From the NCBI GenBank assembly GCA_023415305.1, contig JAEZKZ010000050.1:62001-126000 (forward strand): a stretch of DNA of 64,000 nt, in the 5' to 3' direction. The DNA is from Bacillota bacterium. Its GTDB lineage: Bacteria > Bacillota > Clostridia > Acetivibrionales > DSM-1351. Positions 26,851 to 35,463 of this stretch are shown here, piece after piece; positions within the stretch are counted from its first letter, which is position 1, and every line of letters starts with the position of its first letter. The notes under the pieces were generated by a model that was not told the origin of the DNA, made no database searches, and was given only the letters and a program-made list of their open reading frames with translations. The position numbers were made by a program, and so were the translations under genes.

Positions 26851-27381
26851 TTAACCATGCAATATGAACTTGTTTATTTCCGTAATAGCTATTGTCGAAA
26901 GACTACTGGCCTCCGTTACACTGATTTTATATGCGGAGGTATCCTTACGGGTGGGTCTTGAATTCTGATTGATGCAATCCTTTATATGTTGGTCCAGCAT
27001 AATTGCTGGTCTCATTCCAGTCCGTTTCATAAGCTCTGCAAGCAACTTTGGGTTTTCACCGTCTGCTCCACCGCTGATAGAGAAGAAGCCATATACTCTA
27101 GGGGTTAATTTTACAGCGTGTAAATAAGCCCGAAGTGGCGAAGCAATATGTCCCATCCAAACAGGAGTGAAAAAGAGGATTAGGTCATACTGCTTAAGTA
27201 CATCAGGGTCAGGACGTACTTTGGGTGTTCGATTAAAGATCATGTCTAATATGATACTTCCCATTGTCATAGGCTTTTGTGTTGTGATTTTCATATGCGC
27301 TACTGACAGATCCCTTGCCACACATTCAGCAAGCCTGTCATTATTACCGGTGTAAGAATAGGAAACAACTGCAATTTTCAT
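26851..27381 (-). CDS. Flavodoxin-like protein
   Basis: 176 residues with the FMN phosphate loop SYSYTGNNDRLAECVA at the N-terminus, then LILFFTPVWMGHIASPLRAYL and FFSISGGADG, features of the flavodoxin/NAD(P)H-dependent reductase fold. Probably a cytosolic FMN redox protein. The gap to the FMN-binding gene is only 20 bp, with GGAG in front of the ATG. It ends the TetR-controlled operon, so it is a likely redox partner of the membrane flavoprotein. Confidence 0.8.
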   Translation of the reverse strand: MKIAVVSYSYTGNNDRLAECVARDLSVAHMKITTQKPMTMGSIILDMIFNRTPKVRPDPDVLKQYDLILFFTPVWMGHIASPLRAYLHAVKLTPRVYGFFSISGGADGENPKLLAELMKRTGMRPAIMLDQHIKDCINQNSRPTRKDTSAYKISVTEASSLSTIAITEINKFILHG

Positions 27382-27401
27382 TATATTTCTCCTTTAACAA
27401 G

Positions 27402-27857
27402 TTATTGTTGAGCCCGTTTTAGCGCATTCTCTAATGCTTTTAGATGAGCTTTTGAGGTAAGCGTTGCTCCACTGATCGCATCCACCTGTAAGGATTCGCT
27501 CTCCAGTACTCTTTGAAACAGACTATCAATCGTCATTCCGCCCGTTAACTCTACAGAGTTACCATCACTATCCAGAGCACCTTTCAATATGGTTATCTTT
27601 GTAACTCCACCGTTGGATATAGTGACTTCAACGGTTGCGTTTCTGGAACTTCCTTTGGTTCCGATATATTCTCCGATATATGTTCCATCCCGCAGTCGTG
27701 TAAAATCAATATCTCCGATGGTGAGAACTTGAAGTTCCTGACGCTCCGGAGTATCCGCAAGAAGCACAATCATTGTGCCCAATACAGCTGCACCTACTAT
27801 AATCAAAAGAACAAGCCAGATTTTAAATTTCTTTTTACCCGTTTTTAAAGCAGCCAT
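27402..27857 (-). CDS. Membrane-anchored FMN-binding domain protein
   Basis: 151 residues: a single N-terminal transmembrane segment (about 12-33), then an extracytoplasmic FMN-binding domain (about 50-150). The DGTYIGEYIG start of the domain and the flavinylation motif DAISGATLTS near the C-terminus are clear; in this family ApbE attaches FMN to the Thr of S-G-A-T. RnfG/NqrC-type relatives pass electrons across the membrane. No apbE is seen in the window. Sits 12 bp after the small upstream gene, same operon. Confidence 0.87.
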   Translation of the reverse strand: MAALKTGKKKFKIWLVLLIIVGAAVLGTMIVLLADTPERQELQVLTIGDIDFTRLRDGTYIGEYIGTKGSSRNATVEVTISNGGVTKITILKGALDSDGNSVELTGGMTIDSLFQRVLESESLQVDAISGATLTSKAHLKALENALKRAQQ

Positions 27858-27869
27858 TTTCGTCCTCCA

Positions 27870-28178
27870 TCATTCCAACATGATTTTCACATGTTCATTT
27901 TTGTCTGGCTCATCAACCTCTACCAGCAGGCAGGGCAAGGTCAGTTCTCCGTTACTAAGCGCTTCAAGAATAGCATCCATATCAATATCCTTTAGGCGTT
28001 CCAGTTCATCTTCGGCGCTCCCTTTCTTCTTCGAACTATCCGCCATCTGGCCAAATTTCAGTCCCATTTTTACGATAAAGTAAGGTACACACACATTAGC
28101 GGCTAAAACACCATTCTCTGTAACCTCAATGCGAATTCCTTTAGGCTTAACGGGGTTCATGTTATGCTTTCTTTCCAT
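27870..28178 (-). CDS. Small protein with YvlB/DUF2089-like C-terminal pattern
   Basis: 102 residues, no signal peptide. The pattern IRIEVTENGVLAANVCVPYFIVKMG followed by LKDIDMDAILEAL and LLVEVDEPDKNEHVKIMLE resembles the short beta-rich domain found at one end of YvlB or DUF2089-type proteins. I cannot assign a function. AGGAGG lies 7 nt before the ATG at 28178; an ATG two codons earlier is too close. First structural gene after the second TetR operator. Confidence 0.55.
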   Translation of the reverse strand: MERKHNMNPVKPKGIRIEVTENGVLAANVCVPYFIVKMGLKFGQMADSSKKKGSAEDELERLKDIDMDAILEALSNGELTLPCLLVEVDEPDKNEHVKIMLE

Positions 28179-28207
28179 AATCATTCCTCCTAAAATAAAT
28201 TTCTTTA

Positions 28208-28239
28208 TTATGAATGAATATTAATATATTCGTTCATAA
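28208..28239. promoter_or_regulatory. TetR operator 2 (structural genes)
   Basis: Arms TTATGAATGAATAT (28208-28221) and ATATTCGTTCATAA (28226-28239), one mismatch. The core half-site ATGAATGAA and the 10-nt distance between the two cores are the same as in operator 1. Confidence 0.82.
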
Positions 28240-28267
28240 AACGGCCTAAAAATACTGCTCCGTTTTA

Positions 28268-28849
28268 CTATACGGAGCAGTCCATAAGACCTTTCATAAT
28301 TAGCTCCGTCATGAGATGCAGTACTTCTGGAAAATACTCAATTCCAATTTCATTCTTGTGGGTATCCACATTAATGACTGCCGCGAAAATCATCATAATC
28401 ATCTTGCTGTCAATATCTTTGCGCATTTTCCCTTGCTTTTGCCAAAGTGTTATGAGTTCTAAAAAATTGTCATATAAAAAATCCACGGTATCAACGCCGT
28501 TTTCCTCTCGATAGACTTGCTCGAGCTTTTCAAACACGCTTCTGTTGTACCATTCCCTTAAAATAGGATTTGATTTTGTGCCCTCAACGTTTAACTTAAG
28601 CATCTGACCAACCACTTCCATAGGGGGGTGCTCCAGGTCAAGTGACTTAAAACAGGCTTGCTTCATCTTTGCGTTTTCTTCCAGAAAAATATCCATAAAG
28701 AGTTTTTCTTTGGAGGGGTAATAGCTATAAAAGGTTCCTACTGCCATTCCGGCTTTTTTTGTGATTTCTGAAATATTGGTTTCCTTAAATCCTTTTGCAC
28801 TGAATAATTCTTTTGCACAATCGTAAATTATCGCCTTTTTATCTTCCAC
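28268..28849 (-). CDS. TetR-family transcriptional regulator
   Basis: 193 residues. N-terminal helix-turn-helix: IIYDCAKELFSAKGFKETNISEITKKAGMAVGTFYSYYPSKEKLF. The C-terminal ligand domain is unassigned. The start is GTG at 28849 with AGGAGG 9 nt upstream. It is flanked by two operators that share half-site and spacing, so it probably represses itself and the downstream flavin genes. The inducer is unknown; a redox-active compound is a guess from the target genes. Confidence 0.88.
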   Translation of the reverse strand: MEDKKAIIYDCAKELFSAKGFKETNISEITKKAGMAVGTFYSYYPSKEKLFMDIFLEENAKMKQACFKSLDLEHPPMEVVGQMLKLNVEGTKSNPILREWYNRSVFEKLEQVYREENGVDTVDFLYDNFLELITLWQKQGKMRKDIDSKMIMMIFAAVINVDTHKNEIGIEYFPEVLHLMTELIMKGLMDCSV

Positions 28850-28865
28850 GGCCTAATGCCTCCTA

Positions 28866-28907
28866 GTACGATATGAATGAACAATTATTTTTTCATTCAT
28901 ATCGTAC
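28866..28907. promoter_or_regulatory. TetR operator 1 (autoregulatory)
   Basis: A perfect 16-bp inverted repeat: GTACGATATGAATGAA (28866-28881) and TTCATTCATATCGTAC (28892-28907), 10-nt spacer, directly upstream of the regulator's ribosome site. Confidence 0.9.
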
Positions 28908-29019
28908 CATATCAATATGCGATTGTCAATATGTTGCAGTAATAACCACTAATTCACTAACCGGTAAGCAGTACAAGGATAGCTCATATTTTATTTAGCT
29001 GGCTCTTTTATAGGATATT

Positions 29020-29487
29020 TTGCAGTTTCCTTATATAAAAGGTACTACAGGAGCCACTGGGGCTACTGGCCCAACAGGTGCTCCAGGCGTCGGTGCGTTG
29101 TACTTTAATGAATTCCCTGGCTCAACGAACGTATTGCCGGCAGGTACAGAGGTTCAAGTTGTGTCTGTGGCTGTTCCAGTTATAGCAGGAAATGATGTAA
29201 AAATTGACTACTCAGTGTCTATAGAGGCTGTTCCATCAGCATCAAACTGGGTTCTCAACCTGGAATTAAGATTGTATCGGGATTCTGATTTAATAGACAC
29301 AAGGATATTCCTGAGATCACAAACGCAAAATACTACTCAAAGATTTCCGCTGGCAAGTACTCAGGTTGATATTCCACCTGTAACAGGAACAGTCAGCTAC
29401 TCACTGCGGATATTTGTAACAACTGCTACAAATCTTACTGCGGCAACCACTAACAATGCTGATATTAATACCCTTGTATTTCCGTAA
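29020..29487 (+). CDS. Collagen-like repeat protein with BclA-type C-terminal domain
   Basis: 155 residues. A very short collagen segment (about five Gly-X-Y triplets, GTTGATGATGPTGAPG, residues 8-23) leads to a beta-rich domain of about 125 residues that looks like the trimerising ends of spore-surface collagen-like proteins. The start is taken as TTG at 29020 with AGGA 5 nt before it; a stop lies three codons upstream, so the collagen part is not longer. The start is weak, and a truncated relic is possible. Followed by a terminator and a glycosyltransferase gene. Confidence 0.65.
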   Translation: MQFPYIKGTTGATGATGPTGAPGVGALYFNEFPGSTNVLPAGTEVQVVSVAVPVIAGNDVKIDYSVSIEAVPSASNWVLNLELRLYRDSDLIDTRIFLRSQTQNTTQRFPLASTQVDIPPVTGTVSYSLRIFVTTATNLTAATTNNADINTLVFP

Positions 29488-29495
29488 CTTGTTTA

Positions 29496-29531
29496 AGTAT
29501 AGCAGGATACATTTTTGTATCCTGCTATACT
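29496..29531 (+). terminator. Terminator after the collagen-like gene
   Basis: Perfect 15-bp arms AGTATAGCAGGATAC (29496-29510) and GTATCCTGCTATACT (29517-29531). Confidence 0.85.
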
Positions 29532-29596
29532 TTACACACCAAAGATTATATACCAAAGATTTACACTTCAAATTATTTTTTTGAAAGGACATATTT

Positions 29597-30724
29597 ATGG
29601 TTACCATTAGTCTTTGTATGATTGTTAAAAACGAGGAAGAGACCCTTGCCCGCTGTTTGGACACAGTTAAGGATATAGTGGATGAAATAAACATTGTTGA
29701 TACCGGCTCAACAGACAGAACTTAAGAAATTGCAGCACAGTACACCGACAGAATATTTGATTTTCCCTGGACTAACAGTTTTGCAGAGGCCAGAAATGAA
29801 TCCTATAAATATGCTACAAAAGACTATATACTTTATCTTGATGCTGATGATGTTCTTCTGGAGGCAGATAGGGAGAAACTCATGAATTTGAAGGAAACCC
29901 TTGACCCCTCGGTAGATTCTGTATCCATGTATTATGATGCAGGCACCGATGAATTTGGGAATGTCACACTCAGGTACAGGCGCAATCGGCTGGTTAAAAG
30001 AGAGAAGAACTTTCGTTGGTATGGTGACTGTCACAACTATATTGACGTACGCGGAAAAATAATCAATTCGGATGTCGCAGTTACTCACAAAAAGGTACGT
30101 CATTCTGTAGGACGCACAGTATCAATATTTGAAAACAAGAAAGTCCGCGGAGATACATTCTCACCTAGAGACTATTTCTACTACGGTAACGAATTGCGTG
30201 AGAATGGCAGGCATCAGGAAGCTATTGAAAGCTACAATAAAAATCTCGAGATGAAAGAGGGATGGGTTGAAGACAAGATATTTGCCTGTATATATAAAGG
30301 TGACTGCTACAGGGCTTTGGGAGATGCCTCCAATGAACTATCTTCCCTGTACCAGTCCTTTAATTACTCTGCTCCCAGAGCAGAAGCCTGCAGCCGTATT
30401 GGTTACAATTTTCACAGAAGAAGAGAGTATAAGACGGCAATTTCTTGGTATGAATTAGCAACCCGGCAGGTTCCAGACCCCGATAGGTGGAGTTTTATAT
30501 ACATGGCCTATTATACCTGGTACCCTCATTTACAGCTATGCGTCTGCTATTATAATCTTGGTGATTACCAGAAAGCCTTTGAGCATAATGAGGAAGCGGC
30601 AAAATATAGACCTACAGACCAGAGTGTAGTTACTAACAGACAACTTTTTGAAAGAATCTTTTCTAAGAAAGATTCTGAACAAGGATTGAATAAATGCTGC
30701 AGTCAAGTAAAAACAGATGTATAG
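29597..30724 (+). pseudogene. Family 2 glycosyltransferase with TPR tail, interrupted by a stop codon
   Basis: Reading from ATG 29597 (AAAGGA 8 nt upstream) gives a GT2 start, [20 protein letters not shown] and [10 protein letters not shown], then TAA at 29723-29725, then the same frame continues with EIAAQYTDRIFDFPW, the metal motif LYLDADD, and TPR-like repeats (YYGNELRENGRHQEAIESYN, IGYNFHRRREYKTAISWY). One base change from AAA or GAA to TAA explains this. The residual frame from 29882 lacks the nucleotide-binding half. Probably a recent pseudogene; readthrough or a sequencing error are alternatives. Neighbouring a collagen-like protein, it may have glycosylated that surface. Confidence 0.85.
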
Positions 30725-30837
30725 TAAATTGACCTGCCGGCTTATCTATTATTATATATGTAAAAAGTACTATACTATTATTAATTAGCACTATTTTTCC
30801 GATATGTGGAAATATGTAATACTTGCAGGAGGAAATA

Positions 30838-31371
30838 ATGTACATAGGATTAATACGACATTTTAAGGTTAGTTGTGATAAACAATTATTTATGAATTCA
30901 GATGACTTTGAAAAATGGGTAATAAAATATGATATCAGCGATATTATAGAGAATGATGTGAAAGTAGATCATATTATTTGGAATAAATGCTTTTCAAGCG
31001 ATTTACCAAGAGCTGTCAGGACATCTGAAGCTATTTACAAGGGAGAAATAGTGACGACTGTTTTGTTAAGGGAAGTAACCCTGTGTCCAATATTTAAAAC
31101 AAAAATAAAATTGCCTTACATTTTTTGGTGTATATCGGCGAGGGTCGCATGGCATTTCCAACATAGATCGCAGCCGGAAATAAAGAAGGCCACTCTAAAA
31201 CGAGTGGATAGCTTTATTTCCTCATTAGATCCAATATCGAACGATAACGTATTAGTTGTATGTCACGGTTTTATTATGAAAGTACTGTTAAAAGCACTCA
31301 AGAAAAACGGCTTTAATGGAGCACATATAAATAGCCCGAAAAATGGCAAATTATATGTTTATGAGAAATAA
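30838..31371 (+). CDS. Histidine phosphatase-superfamily protein
   Basis: 177 residues. The catalytic motif is RHF (in GLIRHFKVS) rather than the usual RHG, followed by SSDLPRAVRTSEAIY and the second catalytic His in VLVVCHGFIMK. A phosphoglycerate-mutase-like phosphatase; substrate unknown. AGGAGG 5 nt before ATG 30838 fixes the start. Confidence 0.8.
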   Translation: MYIGLIRHFKVSCDKQLFMNSDDFEKWVIKYDISDIIENDVKVDHIIWNKCFSSDLPRAVRTSEAIYKGEIVTTVLLREVTLCPIFKTKIKLPYIFWCISARVAWHFQHRSQPEIKKATLKRVDSFISSLDPISNDNVLVVCHGFIMKVLLKALKKNGFNGAHINSPKNGKLYVYEK

Positions 31372-31399
31372 ATTTCAATATTAATTTTCTATAGCTGTT

Positions 31400-31438
31400 A
31401 AGAGCCGGTGCTGCCTTTATGAAGCATCACCGGCTCTT
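31400..31438. terminator. Bidirectional terminator
   Basis: Perfect 11-bp arms AAGAGCCGGTG and CACCGGCTCTT between the convergent phosphatase and aldo/keto reductase genes. Confidence 0.85.
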
Positions 31439-31477
31439 ATTCAGTCTGTACGAAAAAACATTATAAGCAATAATTAC

Positions 31478-32392
31478 CTACGGAAGTTTGTTTCCGGCAG
31501 CCTTGTATATTTCATACCATTCAGGTCTTGTTAATAGTATATCTGATGCTTTACATATATCTTTCAACCTTGCTACATTTGTTGTCCCGACAATGGGCTG
31601 CATTTTTGCTGGATGCCTCAGCAGCCATGCTATCGCAATTGCTGAATTTGTAACACCTTTTGCTTCAGCTAGCTCATCTATCTTTTTATTAAGCTCAGGA
31701 AACCTATCGTTGTTCAGGAACACCCCTTCAAAAAAACCATATTGGAAAGGGGACCAGGGTTGTATCGTAATATCATTTAACCTGCAGTAATCAAGTATAC
31801 TGCCATCTCTGTCGAAGGAACCTGGTACATTCATGTTTACATTAATTCCGGCATCTATCATACCGGTATGCATTATACTTAGTTGCAGCTGATTTATAAT
31901 GAGCTTTTGCTTGACGAATTTCTTTAAAAGTTCTATTTGCATCGGGTTTTGGTTGCTGACTCCGAAGTTTCGTACCTTGCCGCTGCTTTCCAGTATGGAA
32001 AAAGCCTCTGCAACCTCCTCTGGTTCCACGAGAGCATCCGGACGATGTAAAAGCAGTACATCAATGTATTCCGTCCTAAGTCTTTTTAAACTGCCATCAA
32101 CAGCTTCAAGTATGTGCTCTTTTGAGAAATCAAAGTACCCCTGTCTTATGCCGCACTTTGTTTGAATAATAAATTTCTCTCTGATTGCAGGTCTCATATC
32201 AATAGCCTCAGCAAACAGTTCCTCTGATTTTCCTCCTGCATAAATATCAGCATGATCAAAAAAATCTATACCCTCTTCCAGGGCTGTATTTATCAGTATT
32301 TCCGCATCTTTTCTTGACAGTTCGGTAATTCTCATACACCCGAGAGAAATTTCTGATGCTTTGCTTACGCCACCTATACTTATTTTTTTCAT
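31478..32392 (-). CDS. Aldo/keto reductase (MerR-linked)
   Basis: About 304 residues, NADPH-dependent carbonyl reductase of the YdhF-like branch: SLGCMRI, the catalytic Asp/Tyr in FFDHADIYAGG, Lys in IIQTKCGI, His in VLLLHRPDAL, and the cofactor loop IVGTTNVARL. The ATG at 32392 has GAGGTG 6 nt upstream. It is transcribed divergently from a MerR regulator, and its promoter spacer holds a dyad typical of MerR control. Confidence 0.88.
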   Translation of the reverse strand: MKKISIGGVSKASEISLGCMRITELSRKDAEILINTALEEGIDFFDHADIYAGGKSEELFAEAIDMRPAIREKFIIQTKCGIRQGYFDFSKEHILEAVDGSLKRLRTEYIDVLLLHRPDALVEPEEVAEAFSILESSGKVRNFGVSNQNPMQIELLKKFVKQKLIINQLQLSIMHTGMIDAGINVNMNVPGSFDRDGSILDYCRLNDITIQPWSPFQYGFFEGVFLNNDRFPELNKKIDELAEAKGVTNSAIAIAWLLRHPAKMQPIVGTTNVARLKDICKASDILLTRPEWYEIYKAAGNKLP

Positions 32393-32455
32393 CTTCAACA
32401 CCTCTTTCGAATTCCGGCAGTAGTTTCTGCTGGCAATTACGGTTTTATACTTGAA

Positions 32456-32486
32456 ATTCTATACCTTATAGTTTACTATAAGTCAA
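32456..32486 (-). promoter_or_regulatory. MerR-type promoter/operator of the aldo/keto reductase
   Basis: On the minus strand TTGACT and TAGAAT are 19 bp apart, the stretched spacing typical of MerR-activated promoters. A perfect dyad, CTTATAG-TTTA-CTATAAG (32465-32482), fills the spacer. Confidence 0.75.
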
Positions 32487-32639
32487 TAATCTAAACTAAA
32501 TAAACTTGTAAAATGAAAAGGTAACTTCTTGTTCACTGGTTAATTCGTTTCTTAGCCAAATTGAATAATATTTTACTTGACCGCAGTTATAGTAAAGTGT
32601 AATTTAAAAATAGACAAAAGAAATCAGAGGGGAATTTAA

Positions 32640-33020
32640 TTGGAATATACTATAAAGCAGGCAGCTGAAAAAATGAAACTAACGTCATATACACTTCGTT
32701 ATTATGATAAGGAAGGTTTGCTTCCTTTTGTTGAAAGAGATAATGCCGGAAACACGCTTTTTTCTGAGAATGATATTGAATGGCTTGGTCTTATTTGTTG
32801 CCTGAAAAATACCGGTATGCCAATAAAACAGATCCGTCGTTTCATTCAAAATGCACTGGAGGGCGATCACACCATTGAAAGCAGAGTAGAAATGCTACTA
32901 GAACATCGAAATTCTGTATTAAGACAAATGGAAGACTTAAACAAAAACCTTGAGAAAATAAATTACAAAATTAATTACTATAGTGGCTGTCTGGAAGAGT
33001 ATAAAAACGCAAATAAGTAA
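32640..33020 (+). CDS. MerR-family regulator
   Basis: 126 residues: winged-helix domain YTIKQAAEKMKLTSYTLRYYDKEGLLP, then a dimerising coiled-coil (about 80-120). No extra effector domain and no cysteine pattern for metal sensing, like the AdhR-type aldehyde-responsive group. TTG start with AGGGGA upstream. Divergent from the aldo/keto reductase, its likely target. Confidence 0.88.
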   Translation: MEYTIKQAAEKMKLTSYTLRYYDKEGLLPFVERDNAGNTLFSENDIEWLGLICCLKNTGMPIKQIRRFIQNALEGDHTIESRVEMLLEHRNSVLRQMEDLNKNLEKINYKINYYSGCLEEYKNANK

Positions 33021-33118
33021 TAAAAACTATATACAAAAGAACCTACAACAAACTTACCTAACCTTGGTTACATTAACACATTCAAATAATAGAAATTAAA
33101 TAAATTCCTATACGTTTA

Positions 33119-33145
33119 AAGACCCTCCTTTAACAAGAGGGTCTT
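33119..33145. terminator. Bidirectional terminator
   Basis: Arms AAGACCCTC and GAGGGTCTT between convergent merR-like and hexokinase genes, T-rich on the plus strand after the stem. Confidence 0.8.
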
Positions 33146-33185
33146 CGTTTTTATTAAACAGATTAACAAAAAAATACAGGCACTT

Positions 33186-34484
33186 CTACTTTTGTGTCGT
33201 AGCAACAGCAGCAGCTATGGCGGCACCCAACCCGGAACCGTCCTTAACAAGACGAATACCAATATTTTCAGCATCTTTACCTAATACTTCTGCAAATGTT
33301 TCTTCCATCAGCTGCGGAGCCTTCGGCATTTTTTCGTATATTGTACCGTCAATTGCAATAATATGTTTATTGTTAATTCTATGTCCATTGTTTTCCTGAT
33401 GGAACAGTATTCCCAGATATGAAGCAGCTACAAGCCGTACTGTTCTTTTCAGAATTGCTTGTGAAACAGCTTTGATAATTTCAGCATCTTCCATGGTACA
33501 GTTATACTGTTCGCTGGTTTTTGAAGGATAGAGGATGAAATTTTCAACCATAAGAGCATTAAAATTCTGATTAAAAAAAGTATCTATATCCGACGCGGAA
33601 GAAGTAAAAATAACCTTGCTATTATGAAGGTCCTTGCACACTTCCTTTACCAGACTCCCCATATAATAACCCGAGACCATTTTTTCAAGGAGCTGTAATC
33701 CTGGCATCTGACTATTTTTATCTATAACTTCATCATATTTTGTTACTGGCAGTCCAATATTATAATTTCCCGACTCCAGATTTACAATCATTTTTCCACC
33801 ATTTAACGGATGATTGTTTTCCAGGTAGCAGGTATTATGCCCGGTTCCCATTATTGAACCGACATCTGCCTCCTGATAGCTGTACATGGCTACCAGCAAG
33901 GTTCCAACGGTATCATTAAGAACAGCCACCGGTTCGATATTAATATTTCTGGCTTTTAATGCATCTGCAAGCAGTTTGTTAATATTCTGTCCTTCCACAC
34001 CTGAGGTTGCAATTTCTTTAGTCCAGTGAATCAAGTATGCTTCGTTTATACCTTCCTGTCTGCAGGGAAAGGAAAAGGTATTCCCAAGATACATACTTTC
34101 ACCGGGTTCTGTTATGCTTTCCATACATTCTGCCATGAATCCAAATAGCTTATCAGCGGTGATTTCTGCCTTAGTAAGATCAAAGTTCTTTTCCTTGTTA
34201 ATAAGTTTTTCCTTTATCTCTCCCAGCTTTTCAAAATTGCCATTTTCAATCTTAAATTTTGTACATCTCAGATTTGTTCCACCCATATCCATGGTCATAA
34301 AAACGCCCTTTTCCTGACCGGTAGGCTTTCCTATATAAGACGGTAGCATTTTCAGACAGGTTTTCTCACCTTTAAGGCCGGACTCCATAGTATCCTTGAA
34401 AAGTCCTGCGATGCGTAGCATATTTTCTCTGTCAACCTCAAATGATTTTAGAACATTAGTTAATATATCATTGTTAATCCCCAT
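33186..34484 (-). CDS. Eukaryotic-type hexokinase
   Basis: 432 residues with the motifs of the yeast/animal hexokinase family rather than the ROK or bacterial glucokinase families: MTMDMGGTNLRCTKF (phosphate-1), NTFSFPCRQ, the catalytic Asp in VAVLNDTVGTLLVAMY, and GTGHNTCYLE (phosphate-2). Phosphorylates glucose or another hexose with ATP in the cytosol. GAGGTG precedes the ATG. Single gene. Hexokinases of this type are sporadic in bacteria, including some anaerobes. Confidence 0.88.
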   Translation of the reverse strand: MGINNDILTNVLKSFEVDRENMLRIAGLFKDTMESGLKGEKTCLKMLPSYIGKPTGQEKGVFMTMDMGGTNLRCTKFKIENGNFEKLGEIKEKLINKEKNFDLTKAEITADKLFGFMAECMESITEPGESMYLGNTFSFPCRQEGINEAYLIHWTKEIATSGVEGQNINKLLADALKARNINIEPVAVLNDTVGTLLVAMYSYQEADVGSIMGTGHNTCYLENNHPLNGGKMIVNLESGNYNIGLPVTKYDEVIDKNSQMPGLQLLEKMVSGYYMGSLVKEVCKDLHNSKVIFTSSASDIDTFFNQNFNALMVENFILYPSKTSEQYNCTMEDAEIIKAVSQAILKRTVRLVAASYLGILFHQENNGHRINNKHIIAIDGTIYEKMPKAPQLMEETFAEVLGKDAENIGIRLVKDGSGLGAAIAAAVATTQK

Positions 34485-34611
34485 AGAACACCTCTTATGT
34501 AATAAAATTTATTGATTCTGTTTTAATGTAAATTTATTCTATTATTCTGATTTTATTTTATATAACATGTTTGGTCAAGCAAGAATCAGCATTTTATCTT
34601 ATTTATCTTGC

Positions 34612-35463
34612 TTATCTTGATATTAAACTATTAATATGCGACATAATCTTCAGTAGCTGGTCCGTCCTTTCATTTTCATAAAATAGTTCAAGCTTTCTTT
34701 CAGAGTGAAAAATATACTTCATTATCATACCTTTCCCTGTAGCTTCAAGGGTGACATTCTTTAACGAGCGCAGTGGTATGTGGATAAGATCACCTGAAGT
34801 GTTATGATTTGCTCTGGAAGTTGTCCTTTCAATAAAAATAACAATTTCATTTTTGGTCATTATGGTGAAATGAGTCGGAGTCATAATTTTACTAAAAACC
34901 AAGCCCGGATAATTATATACTTTCTTTTGCTTAATACTGCATATAATTGTAGCCTTCTCCAATACAGCTGCCTTGGCTATTGCTGCCCCCAAATACTTGT
35001 TTTCCTCGGCGTCCGAAAAAGCAAGATCTGAATAATTTTCCTCTTCAGCATAAAAGGAGTTTTCAATCAGTTTTTTACGAAGTTCAACCAATAGCCCGTT
35101 TACAAGGTCATTTACATTGGAATCGTAATAAATACGTTCCACAAATTCATATTTATAATCAATTGTTATGCACTTCGAGTTTGGGAGGCCTTCATTTACA
35201 ACAAAGTTTATTTCCTCAAAAGCTAACTTAAGCTTGGAAATGCTGTTGTTTAAATTTTTAATAATTAAAAGCTTTGAACTATAAATCAATATAAGCTTCT
35301 CAAATGATTCCTCCCTCTGGAGCATCAGATTCGAGCATAGTATTATCTTATAGGGATTAAGCTCGGCTTCGCTTAAGCAGCTGTAGTACTGAGGAAAGTA
35401 AGCTTTTAAGCTGTCAATATCTATTATGGGTTCGGTAGCACTAGACCTATCCGATGGAAACAT
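34612..35463 (-). CDS. Uncharacterised protein, possibly PH-like domains
   Basis: About 283 residues, no signal peptide or membrane segment. Two beta-rich parts (about 40-110 and 175-280; the second contains IVIFIERTTSRANHNTSGDL and IHIPLRSLKNVTLEAT) look like bacterial pleckstrin-homology-type sheets, with an acidic link between. I do not recognise the family. GGAG 5 nt before the ATG at 35463 fixes the start. Confidence 0.55.
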   Translation of the reverse strand: MFPSDRSSATEPIIDIDSLKAYFPQYYSCLSEAELNPYKIILCSNLMLQREESFEKLILIYSSKLLIIKNLNNSISKLKLAFEEINFVVNEGLPNSKCITIDYKYEFVERIYYDSNVNDLVNGLLVELRKKLIENSFYAEEENYSDLAFSDAEENKYLGAAIAKAAVLEKATIICSIKQKKVYNYPGLVFSKIMTPTHFTIMTKNEIVIFIERTTSRANHNTSGDLIHIPLRSLKNVTLEATGKGMIMKYIFHSERKLELFYENERTDQLLKIMSHINSLISR

